Assembly: GCA_031274075.1 (NCBI GenBank)
Contig: JAISQQ010000215.1
Span: 1-5,203 of the forward strand
Reading direction: 5' to 3'
Origin: Accumulibacter sp.
Lineage (GTDB): Bacteria > Pseudomonadota > Gammaproteobacteria > Burkholderiales > Rhodocyclaceae
DNA length: 5,203 nucleotides
Of the stretch, positions 1 to 4,997 are shown in pieces (position 1 is the stretch's first letter; every line of letters begins with the position of its first letter). The translations under genes were made by a program, and so were the position numbers. The notes under the pieces are model-generated. The model was not told the DNA's origin. It searched no databases and saw nothing but the letters and a program-made list of their open reading frames with translations.

Positions 1-112
1 CCACATCCGCGGCGACGCCCGCGTACCCTACGAGCGGATCGCCCTCCTGATCGCCGCCCTGCACCGCGCCGGACTGGGAAAAATAGGCTTCGTATCGGAA
101 CCGCGGCCGTAG
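1..112 (+). CDS. ExbD/TolR family biopolymer transport protein, C-terminal end (partial)
   Basis: This is the 3' end of a gene that begins before the window. The readable part is 36 residues from base 2, closed by TAG at 110-112. It reads HIRGDARVPYERIALLI and ends in AGLGKIGFVSEPRP. This matches the conserved end of ExbD/TolR proteins: an 'I+AD..v.Y..v' strand and helix, then 'AG..kigfvtep'. In this family an inner-membrane protein with one N-terminal helix and a periplasmic C-terminal domain works with ExbB/TolQ to pass proton-motive energy to TonB or TolA. The membrane helix and the partner genes would lie upstream, so I cannot tell ExbD from TolR. A heptad repeat tract begins 5 nt after the stop codon. 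Confidence 0.85.
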   Translation, partial: HIRGDARVPYERIALLIAALHRAGLGKIGFVSEPRP

Positions 113-117
113 CGTGT

Positions 118-145
118 CCAGAAGACAGAAGACAGAGGACGGAAA
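118..145 (+). repeat. Core-less heptad array (R0), about four 7-bp units
   Basis: Four consecutive 7-bp units read CCAGAAG, ACAGAAG, ACAGAGG and ACGGAAA. They are the same ACAGARG unit that forms the arms of the R1 to R4 elements. No ACAGT...ACTGT core follows. Instead the tract runs, after one base, into the 144-bp inverted-repeat element. It begins 5 nt after the exbD/tolR stop codon. I read it as a remnant arm of an R-type element whose core was lost or replaced. That history is inference, but the heptad register is visible directly. Confidence 0.7.
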
Positions 146-146
146 C

Positions 147-290
147 CGTAGGGCGGGAAAGCGCAGCGCATCCCGCCGGTCGTTCTCTCCGGCGGCGCCG
201 CCGCCTCTATCATTCGACGGCCTTTGAATCGTGCGGCGCGTTGCGCCGTGAAAAGGATCGGCGGGAGGCGCTTCGCTTTCCCGCCCTACG
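147..290. repeat. 144-bp inverted-repeat (MITE-like) element
   Basis: Bases 147-181 and 256-290 are inverted copies of each other, matching at 32 of 35 positions. The outermost motif is CGTAGGGCGGGAAAGCG on the left and its complement on the right. Each copy is also a small hairpin by itself, with GGCGGGA pairing to TCCCGCC over 7 bp (152-158 with 171-177, and 260-266 with 279-285). The 74-nt centre holds a GGCGGCGCCGCC palindrome and a perfect 6-bp hairpin (CGGCGC at 234-239, GCGCCG at 243-248, loop GTT). No reading frame of note and no convincing target-site duplication are visible. Similar 'GTAGGGYGGG...CCC' sequences are, from memory, common in proteobacterial intergenic DNA. Whether this is a mobile unit or two independent insertions is unresolved. 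Confidence 0.65.
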
Positions 291-386
291 TGTCAGGGAT
301 CAGGGATCAGAGGTCAGGGGGCAGTAATTCTTGCGGGCACTTCGCGCCCGGTAACTGGACTGTCCTCTGTCTTCTGTCCTCTGATC
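291..386 (-). repeat. Palindromic heptad-armed element, copy R1 (divergent)
   Basis: Core at 321-363, in the reverse orientation relative to R2 and R4, with 36 of 43 bases matching R4. The stem is CGGGCAC/GCGCCCG around loop TTC at 341-343. The 8-nt side segments are 326-333 and 351-358. The left arm (293-325) is four TCAGGGA-class heptads plus GCAGT. The right arm (359-386) is ACTGT plus three TCTGTCC-class heptads, the last ending in CTGATC. The outer arms pair through GATCAGAGG (305-313) with CCTCTGATC (378-386). Unlike the other copies, the loop base order is flipped relative to the core (GAA instead of TTC when read in core orientation). R1 ends 62 nt before the start of the downstream reductase. 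It is the most diverged of the four copies. Confidence 0.88.
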
Positions 387-434
387 GCCATCACGGGCGG
401 TTTGAAATGGAATACCATGGCGAGCGCAATCTTT

Positions 435-442
435 GGAGGAGA
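435..442 (+). promoter_or_regulatory. Shine-Dalgarno site fixing the start of the first reductase
   Basis: GGAGGAGA lies 6 nt before the ATG at 449 and is a strong match to the ribosome-binding consensus. The frame stays open upstream to 224, with further in-frame ATGs at 224 and 407. The 224 extension reads straight through repeat R1, and the extra residues match no reductase. This site, together with alignment to the family N-terminus, sets the start at 449. Confidence 0.8.
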
Positions 443-448
443 CAAGGC

Positions 449-1447
449 ATGGAAAAAATCATTCTCGGCGCGTCCGGCGTCGAAACTTCGCGTATCGGTC
501 TGGGTACCTGGGCGATTGGTGGCTGGATGTGGGGCGGCGCCGACGAGGCGGAATCCATCGCCGCCATCCGCCGCGCCGTCGAGCTGGGCATCACGCTGAT
601 CGACACGGCGCCGGTTTACGGCTTCGGCCATTCCGAGGAGATCGTCGGCAAGGCGCTCTGCGCGGGCGGTTTGCGCGGCCAGGTGCAAATCGCCACCAAG
701 GCGGGGCTCAACTGGGCCGACGGCAAGGTGTTCCGCGACGCGCGGCCGGCGCGCATCCGGCGGGAAATCGAGGATTCGCTGCGCCGTTTGCGCACCGAGG
801 CGATCGATCTCTACCAGATCCATTGGCCCGATCTGGAGACGCCGATCGAGGAGACCGCGAGAACGCTCGGCGAGCTGCGCCGCGAGGGCAAGATCCGGGC
901 CATCGGCGTGAGCAATCATTCGCCGGCGCAGATGGATGCTTTCCGCGCCGTGACGCCGCTGGACACGGTGCAGCCGCCCTACAACCTGTTCGAGCGCGAG
1001 ATCGAGCGCGATGTCCTGCCTTACGCCGCGGAGGCGGGGATCACCGTGCTCAGTTACGGCGCGCTGTGCCGCGGTCTGCTGAGCGGCAAGGTGACGGCGG
1101 AACGCGTGTTCGAGGGCGACGATCTGCGCCGCTACGATCCCAAGTTCAAGCCCGATCGCCGCCCGCGCTATCTTGCCGCGGTGGCCGCGTTGCAGTCCCT
1201 GGCCCAGGCGCGCTACGGCAAGTCGGTGCTGGAACTCGCCTTGCGCTGGGTGCTCGACCAGGGACCGACGATCGCGCTGTGGGGCGCGCGCCGTCCCGAT
1301 CAGCTCGATCCCGTCGGCGGCGTCGAAGGCTGGAGCCTCGACGCGGCGGCCAAGGCCGAGATCGACGCGATCCTGCAAGCCTGCGTCGACCAGCCGCTGG
1401 CGCCCGTTTTCATGGCGCCTCCGGAGCGGCGTCCGGACGGGGTCTGA
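449..1447 (+). CDS. yhdN: Aldo/keto reductase, YhdN/GSP69 (AKR11B) type
   Basis: A 332-residue cytosolic TIM-barrel oxidoreductase that should reduce aldehydes or ketones with NADPH. The catalytic tetrad is complete: Asp52 and Tyr57 in LIDTAPVYGFG, Lys84 in IATKAGL, and His125 in YQIHWPD. GVSN places Ser155 and Asn156 in the nicotinamide pocket, and IALWGARRPDQL (275-286) is the 2'-phosphate-binding segment. The N-terminus (SRIGLGTWAIGG.MWGG), the internal QPPYNLFERE and EGDDLR..DPKF, and the C-terminal FMAPP match, as I remember it, Bacillus subtilis YhdN (general stress protein 69) almost along the whole length. That enzyme acts on methylglyoxal and glyceraldehyde in vitro; the substrate here is unknown. 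The start at 449 is fixed by the Shine-Dalgarno site at 435-442 and by the family N-terminus. The next reductase follows on the same strand after 206 nt. Confidence 0.93.
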   Translation: MEKIILGASGVETSRIGLGTWAIGGWMWGGADEAESIAAIRRAVELGITLIDTAPVYGFGHSEEIVGKALCAGGLRGQVQIATKAGLNWADGKVFRDARPARIRREIEDSLRRLRTEAIDLYQIHWPDLETPIEETARTLGELRREGKIRAIGVSNHSPAQMDAFRAVTPLDTVQPPYNLFEREIERDVLPYAAEAGITVLSYGALCRGLLSGKVTAERVFEGDDLRRYDPKFKPDRRPRYLAAVAALQSLAQARYGKSVLELALRWVLDQGPTIALWGARRPDQLDPVGGVEGWSLDAAAKAEIDAILQACVDQPLAPVFMAPPERRPDGV

Positions 1448-1588
1448 CCGTTTTCGATCCGGGCGGGTGTCCTGCCGCGTAATTTCTGTTATGTTCGACG
1501 GCTTCCGCCTCCCCACACCTGCTTGCGCAAAACGCGCTGAAGGGCAGGGCTTGAAATCGGGGGCGGCGGGATCGGGATCGGCGGAGCC

Positions 1589-1622
1589 GGTTTTTACGAC
1601 AGTCAGGTTTTTACGACAGTCA
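1589..1622 (+). repeat. Exact 17-bp tandem duplication before the second reductase
   Basis: The unit GGTTTTTACGACAGTCA occurs twice back to back (1589-1605 and 1606-1622) with no mismatch. It ends 15 nt before the Shine-Dalgarno AGGAGA at 1638-1643 of the second reductase gene. A perfect duplication suggests either a recent slippage event or a pair of protein-binding sites near the promoter or leader. No recognised operator matches it. The rest of the 206-nt gap (1448-1653) shows no convincing promoter. It holds a weak hairpin at 1462-1476 and a short T5 tract inside the first repeat unit. Confidence 0.85.
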
Positions 1623-1653
1623 AACAGCAAGCAAGCCAGGAGAGTGTTTCATC

Positions 1654-2712
1654 ATGGAATATCGTCAATTAGGCCGTTCCGGACTCATGGTGTCGACTAT
1701 CACGCTCGGCACCATGACCATCGGCGGCAAGGGAAAATTCGCCAGGGTCGGCGAGCTCGGCGTGGACGAGACGCGCCGGATAATCGACATGTGCGTCGAC
1801 GCGGGAGTCAATCTGATCGATACGGCGGACGTCTATTCGGGCGGCGCGTCCGAGGAGATCGTCGGCGCCGCGCTCGGCGGCCAGCGCAAGGCGGGCGTGC
1901 TGCTGGCGACCAAGGCGCGCTTTGCGATGGGCGACGGGCCGAACGATCGCGGCCTGTCGCGGCATTACCTGATCCGCGCCTGCGAAGCCAGCCTGCGGCG
2001 CCTGAATACCGACGTCATCGACCTCTACCAGCTGCATGAATGGGACGGGCTTACGCCGCTCGAGGAAACGCTCGAAGCGCTCGACCTGCTGGTGCGGCAA
2101 GGCAAGATCCGCTACGTGGGATGCTCGAACTTTTCCGGCTGGCACCTGATGAAGGCGCTGGGCGTCAGCGAGCGCGAGCGTTTGCCGCGTTTCGTCAGCG
2201 AGCAGATTCATTACACGCTCGAAGCGCGCGAGGCCGAGTACGAACTGGCGCCGATCGCGCTCGACCAGGGGCTTGGCATTCTCGTCTGGAGTCCGCTCGC
2301 CGGCGGACTGCTGTCCGGCAAGCACCGCCGCGACCTGACGCCGGAAGGCACGCGCCATCTCGCCGGCTGGAAGGAACCGCTGATCCGCGATCACGAGCGG
2401 CTGTGGAACATCGTCGACGCGCTGGTCGAGGTGGCCGCCGAGCACGACGGAGTGTCCGTCGCGCAGGTCGCGCTCGCCTGGCTGATCGGGCGCTCCGCGG
2501 TCACCTCGGTGATCATCGGCGGACGCAACGAAGAGCAGTTGCGCGACAACCTCGGCGCGGCGACGCTTACGCTCACCGCCGCGCAGCGCGCGCGGCTCGA
2601 CCAGGTGAGCTTGCCGCCGCTCATCTATCCATACTGGCATCAGGCCGCGACGGCCAGCGACCGGCTAAGCCCGGCGGACCGGTCGCTGCTCGCGCCGTAT
2701 CTGAAGGCGTAG
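1654..2712 (+). CDS. Aldo/keto reductase, second subfamily
   Basis: A 352-residue NAD(P)H-dependent aldo/keto reductase. The tetrad is Asp56 and Tyr61 in NLIDTADVYSGG, Lys87 in LATKARF, and His128 in YQLHEWD. GCSNFS forms part of the cofactor pocket. SVIIGGRNEEQL, with Arg291 and Gln295, is the adenosine-phosphate clamp. The N-terminus MEYRQLGRSGLMVS and the LVWSPLAGGLLSGK segment are typical of the large bacterial family of potassium-channel-beta-like and YajO-like reductases. The signature differs clearly from the upstream paralogue: the spacing to the tetrad is 4 residues longer because of a KGKFARVGELG insert, and there is no WGARRP motif. The start has AGGAGA at 1638-1643, 10 nt upstream. 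The substrate cannot be told from sequence. The 17-bp tandem repeat lies just upstream, and element R2 begins 3 nt after the stop codon. Confidence 0.92.
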   Translation: MEYRQLGRSGLMVSTITLGTMTIGGKGKFARVGELGVDETRRIIDMCVDAGVNLIDTADVYSGGASEEIVGAALGGQRKAGVLLATKARFAMGDGPNDRGLSRHYLIRACEASLRRLNTDVIDLYQLHEWDGLTPLEETLEALDLLVRQGKIRYVGCSNFSGWHLMKALGVSERERLPRFVSEQIHYTLEAREAEYELAPIALDQGLGILVWSPLAGGLLSGKHRRDLTPEGTRHLAGWKEPLIRDHERLWNIVDALVEVAAEHDGVSVAQVALAWLIGRSAVTSVIIGGRNEEQLRDNLGAATLTLTAAQRARLDQVSLPPLIYPYWHQAATASDRLSPADRSLLAPYLKA

Positions 2713-2715
2713 CTG

Positions 2716-2818
2716 GTTCAGGGGACAGAGGACAGAGGACAGAGGACAGTTCAGTTACCGGGCGCTTCGCGCCCGCAAATATTACTGTCTTCTGTCCTCC
2801 GTCTTCTGTCTTCTGAAC
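2716..2818 (+). repeat. Palindromic heptad-armed element, copy R2 (most symmetrical)
   Basis: This is the clearest copy. From 2718 to 2816 it is symmetrical about base 2767: left arm 2718-2750 (33 nt; TCAGGGG, three ACAGAGG, ACAGT), bubble strand 2751-2758 (TCAGTTAC), stem CGGGCGC 2759-2765, loop TTC, stem GCGCCCG 2769-2775, bubble strand 2776-2783 (CAAATATT), right arm 2784-2816 (33 nt, the reverse-complement heptads). The arms are complementary at 28 of 33 positions. Four of the five exceptions put G opposite T, which is still pairable as G-U in RNA. GT/AC at the two ends extends the pairing to 103 nt. R2 lies between the reductase stop codon (3 nt away) and pta, ending 29 nt before the pta Shine-Dalgarno site. 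The core is 42 of 43 identical to R4. Confidence 0.93.
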
Positions 2819-2863
2819 ATGCTAAACTTCGCCGAAAAATCAATCTCGAGGAGGACGTAGATC

Positions 2864-3859
2864 ATGGACTTTGCCCGCACGATGAAGGAAAAAGCAAGGG
2901 AATTGCAAAAGCGGATCGTGCTGCCGGAAGGCGGCGAGGAACGCACGATCGCGGCGGCGGTCGAGCTGGTCAGGGGGCGGTACGCAAAAGAGGTGACGCT
3001 GCTGGCGGCCCGGGACGAGGTGGTAAAAAACGCCAGGGGCGCGGACTTGCGCGGCATCACCATCATCGACCCGACGACTTCGGAGTGGCTGCCGGAATTC
3101 GCCGATGAGTACTACCGGATTCGCAAGCACAAGGGGATGACCCCGGAGCAGGCCGCCAGGGACATCCGGCATTTCTTGCGCTTCGGCGCGATGATGGTGC
3201 GGCTCGGCAAGGCGGACGCGCTGGTTTCGGGCGCGTTTTCTCCGACCGCCGACGTGCTGCGGGCGGGGCTGACGATAATCGGCACCGCGAGCGGCATCAA
3301 AACCGCGTCTTCCTGCTTCATCATGGATTTGCATGACGAAAAATGGGGCGCGGGCGGGCTGATGGGGTTCGCGGACTGCGCCGTGACGCCCTTGCCTACT
3401 TCCGAGCAGCTCTGCGACATCGCCATTGCCAGCGCCGCGACCTTCAAGTCGCTGGTCGGCGCCGAACCGGTGGTCGCGATGCTGTCGTTCTCGACCAAGG
3501 GATCGGGCGGCGACAACGAAAACGTGCTCCGCGTCCAGGAAGGCGTCAGGCTGGCCAAAGAGAAAGCGCCGGAGCTTCTGCTGGACGGCGAGCTTCAGGC
3601 CGACGCCGCCCTGATTCCCGCGATCACCGAGAAAAAGGCGCCCGGCAGCCCGGTCGCCGGCAAGGTCAACACCATCGTCTTCCCGGATTTGGGCGCGGGC
3701 AACATCGGCTACAAGCTCGTGCAGCGCCTCGCCGGCGCCGACGCCTTCGGCCCGTTCCTGCAAGGCTTCGCCAAGCCGATCAGCGACCTCTCGCGCGGCT
3801 GCTCGGTCGAAGACATCATCGCCACCTCCTGCGTCACCATGGTGCAATCGGCGGGGTAG
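2864..3859 (+). CDS. pta: Phosphate acetyltransferase (short form)
   Basis: A 331-residue cytosolic enzyme that interconverts acetyl-CoA plus phosphate and acetyl phosphate plus CoA, usually paired with acetate kinase. The length fits the compact catalytic-domain-only class (Methanosarcina, Bacillus EutD-like), not the roughly 700-residue enterobacterial form with DRTGG and AAA-like N-terminal domains. Visible motifs are RIVLPEGGEERT near the N-terminus, DALVSGA at 118-124, LSFSTKGSG at 207-215, FPDLGAGNIGYK from 273, and FAKPISDLSRGCSVEDI near the C-terminus. Ser310, Arg311 and Asp317 in that last motif correspond, from memory, to the catalytic and CoA-binding Ser309, Arg310 and Asp316 of the Methanosarcina thermophila enzyme. 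The start has GAGGAGG at 2848-2854, 9 nt upstream. No ackA lies next to it. It is bracketed by elements R2 and R3. It could also be named a phosphate butyryltransferase-like paralogue, but the motif pattern favours acetyl. Confidence 0.93.
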   Translation: MDFARTMKEKARELQKRIVLPEGGEERTIAAAVELVRGRYAKEVTLLAARDEVVKNARGADLRGITIIDPTTSEWLPEFADEYYRIRKHKGMTPEQAARDIRHFLRFGAMMVRLGKADALVSGAFSPTADVLRAGLTIIGTASGIKTASSCFIMDLHDEKWGAGGLMGFADCAVTPLPTSEQLCDIAIASAATFKSLVGAEPVVAMLSFSTKGSGGDNENVLRVQEGVRLAKEKAPELLLDGELQADAALIPAITEKKAPGSPVAGKVNTIVFPDLGAGNIGYKLVQRLAGADAFGPFLQGFAKPISDLSRGCSVEDIIATSCVTMVQSAG

Positions 3860-3874
3860 TCGCGGGCGAAGCAC

Positions 3875-3961
3875 GATCAGAGGACAGAAGACAGTAATAT
3901 TTGCGGGTGCGAAGCGCCCGGTAACTGAACTGATCCCTGACCTCTGATCCCTGATCCCTGA
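3875..3961 (-). repeat. Palindromic heptad-armed element, copy R3 between convergent genes
   Basis: Core at 3891-3933, in the reverse orientation, 41 of 43 bases identical to R2. The stem CGGGTGC/GCGCCCG surrounds loop GAA (the TTC of R2 on the opposite strand). The left arm (3877-3895) is short: TCAGAGG, ACAGAAG, ACAGT. The right arm (3929-3961) is ACTGA plus four TGATCCC-class heptads, so the two arms belong to different heptad classes and pair poorly in register. A 9-bp perfect pairing remains between GATCAGAGG (3875-3883) and CCTCTGATC (3941-3949). The element fills the gap between two converging genes, starting 15 nt after the pta stop and ending 1 nt from the transporter stop. It may help end or stabilise both transcripts, but it has no T-tract of an ordinary terminator. 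Confidence 0.9.
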
Positions 3962-3962
3962 A

Positions 3963-4805
3963 TCACGCCAGCCTGAGCGCGGCGGCGCCCGCGAGGATGA
4001 CCAGCCCGCCGAGGCCGCGCAGCGGCGTCACCTTTTCCTTCAGCACCAGCACCGACATGACCATGACGAAGAAGATGCCCGTTTCGCGCAGCGCGGCGAC
4101 GGCGGCGATGTGCGCGACGCTCATCGCCCAGATGGTGATCCAGTAGGCGCTTGCCGAGAGCGCCGCGCCAAGCACGCCGAGCTTCCAGGATGGCGCGATC
4201 TGGCGGAGGATGCCGACGCCACGCGTGGCGAGGCCATAGACGAACAAAATGCCGGCGTCGATCACGAAAACCAGCGCCGCGTAGGAACTGACGGAACCCG
4301 AGGCGCGTCCGCCCAGCCCGTCGATCAGCGTATAGACGGCGATGAAGACGGACGTTCCAAGCGCGAAAACCAGGGTCATGCCGTCGAGCTTGAGCGCCCG
4401 GTTGCCGGCGCGCGCGATGAGCCAGATGCCGGCGACGAGGAGGAAGATGCCGAGCGCGGTGACGGGTTTCACCACTTCGCCCGCCAGCGCGTAGGCGCCG
4501 ACGAAGGTGAGCAGCGGCGCCGCGCCGCGCGCGATCGGATAGACCTGGCTCAGATCGCCGCTGCGATAGCTCTTGGCGAGGAAGATGTAGTAGCCCAGAT
4601 GGGTCACGCCCGAGGCAAGGGCATAGGGCCAGCTTGCCGGCGCGGCGAGCGGAAAGGCGAACAGCATGGCGAGGCCCATCAGCCCCATCAGCGTCTGGAT
4701 CAGGAACAGCGCCAGAAAGCGGTCGAGGTCGAGCTTGATGATGAGGTTCCAACCGGCATGCAGCGCGGCCGCCAGAAGGACCGCGAGAAAGACGTGGAAA
4801 TCCAT
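3963..4805 (-). CDS. EamA/DMT-family membrane transporter
   Basis: A 280-residue inner-membrane protein with about ten hydrophobic helices, the two-fold five-helix repeat of the drug/metabolite transporter superfamily. Visible family segments are FLAVLLAAALHAGWNLIIK (helix 1), HLGYYIFLAKSYRSGDLSQV (helix 3 and the following loop), YPIARGAAPLLTFVGAY (helix 4), and ALRETGIFFVMVMSVLVLKE (helix 9, glutamate retained). Substrates in this family range from amino acids to metabolites, and none can be assigned here. YPIARG-type members are sometimes annotated as phosphonate-associated, but nothing nearby supports that. I chose ATG at 4803-4805 because MDFHVFLAVLLA fits the family start. The site has no good Shine-Dalgarno sequence, and an in-frame GTG at 4853 would add 16 residues. 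The gene converges on pta, and element R3 ends 1 nt from its stop. Confidence 0.88.
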   Translation of the reverse strand: MDFHVFLAVLLAAALHAGWNLIIKLDLDRFLALFLIQTLMGLMGLAMLFAFPLAAPASWPYALASGVTHLGYYIFLAKSYRSGDLSQVYPIARGAAPLLTFVGAYALAGEVVKPVTALGIFLLVAGIWLIARAGNRALKLDGMTLVFALGTSVFIAVYTLIDGLGGRASGSVSSYAALVFVIDAGILFVYGLATRGVGILRQIAPSWKLGVLGAALSASAYWITIWAMSVAHIAAVAALRETGIFFVMVMSVLVLKEKVTPLRGLGGLVILAGAAALRLA

Positions 4806-4870
4806 TTTCAGGTGGGCGGGAGCCTGGAGTATTTTCGGGTCAGGTCTTGACACATTTTATCGCCTGGACA

Positions 4871-4978
4871 TTTCAGGGGACAGAGGACAGAGGACAGAAG
4901 ACAGAGGACAGTCCAGTTACCGGGCGCTTCGCGCCCGCAAATATTACTGTCCTCTGTCCTCTGTCATCTGTCTTTGAC
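4871..4978 (+). repeat. Palindromic heptad-armed element, copy R4
   Basis: Core at 4908-4950, same orientation as R2 and 42 of 43 identical (one T/C change at 4913). The left arm (4873-4912, 40 nt) is TCAGGGG, four ACAGARG heptads and ACAGT, exactly one heptad longer than in R2. The right arm (from 4946) is ACTGT plus three TCTGTCN heptads and a degenerate end, TTGAC. The inner 26 nt of the arms are complementary at 24 positions, so the fourth left heptad is unpaired. R4 lies between the OB-fold gene and the transporter gene, both on the minus strand. It is 20 nt past the OB-fold stop and 65 nt before the transporter ATG, so it may fall in a shared transcript. Confidence 0.92.
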
Positions 4979-4997
4979 AAGCGGGAATGCCGGCTGT

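Noticed and set aside
291..386. CRISPR array or integron attC site reading of the repeat elements
   Set aside because: The heptads are contiguous with no spacers, and the core lacks the paired GTTRRRY/RYYYAAC ends of attC; no cas or integrase genes are present.
401..430. TTGAAA as a -35 box for the first reductase
   Set aside because: No acceptable -10 box at 16-18 nt spacing, and the implied start would fall on the ribosome-binding site.
1462..1476. Hairpin GGCGGG-TGT-CCTGCC 14 nt after the first reductase stop
   Set aside because: 6-bp stem including a G-T pair, with no T-tract behind it; such stems are expected by chance in GC-rich DNA.
1576..1595. Terminator-like hairpin CGGC-GGA-GCCG followed by a T5 tract after the first reductase
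   Set aside because: The stem is only 4 GC pairs plus wobbles, and the T run is part of the exact 17-bp tandem unit; too weak to call a terminator.
314..1630. Long open frames opposite or out of frame with the reductases, pta and transporter genes
   Set aside because: They are rich in Arg, Ala, Gly and Pro, show no domain, and lie over genes with complete catalytic motifs; they are GC-rich shadows.
3861..3876. GCGGGCGAAGC just after the pta stop as a second decayed R core
   Set aside because: Resembles part of the R3 stem-loop but is too short and lacks any flanking core bases to separate from chance.
4851..4885. GATAAAAT on the minus strand as a -10 box for the transporter
   Set aside because: No matching -35 box; at 17-nt spacing the sequence is heptad TCTGTC, so a promoter cannot be supported.
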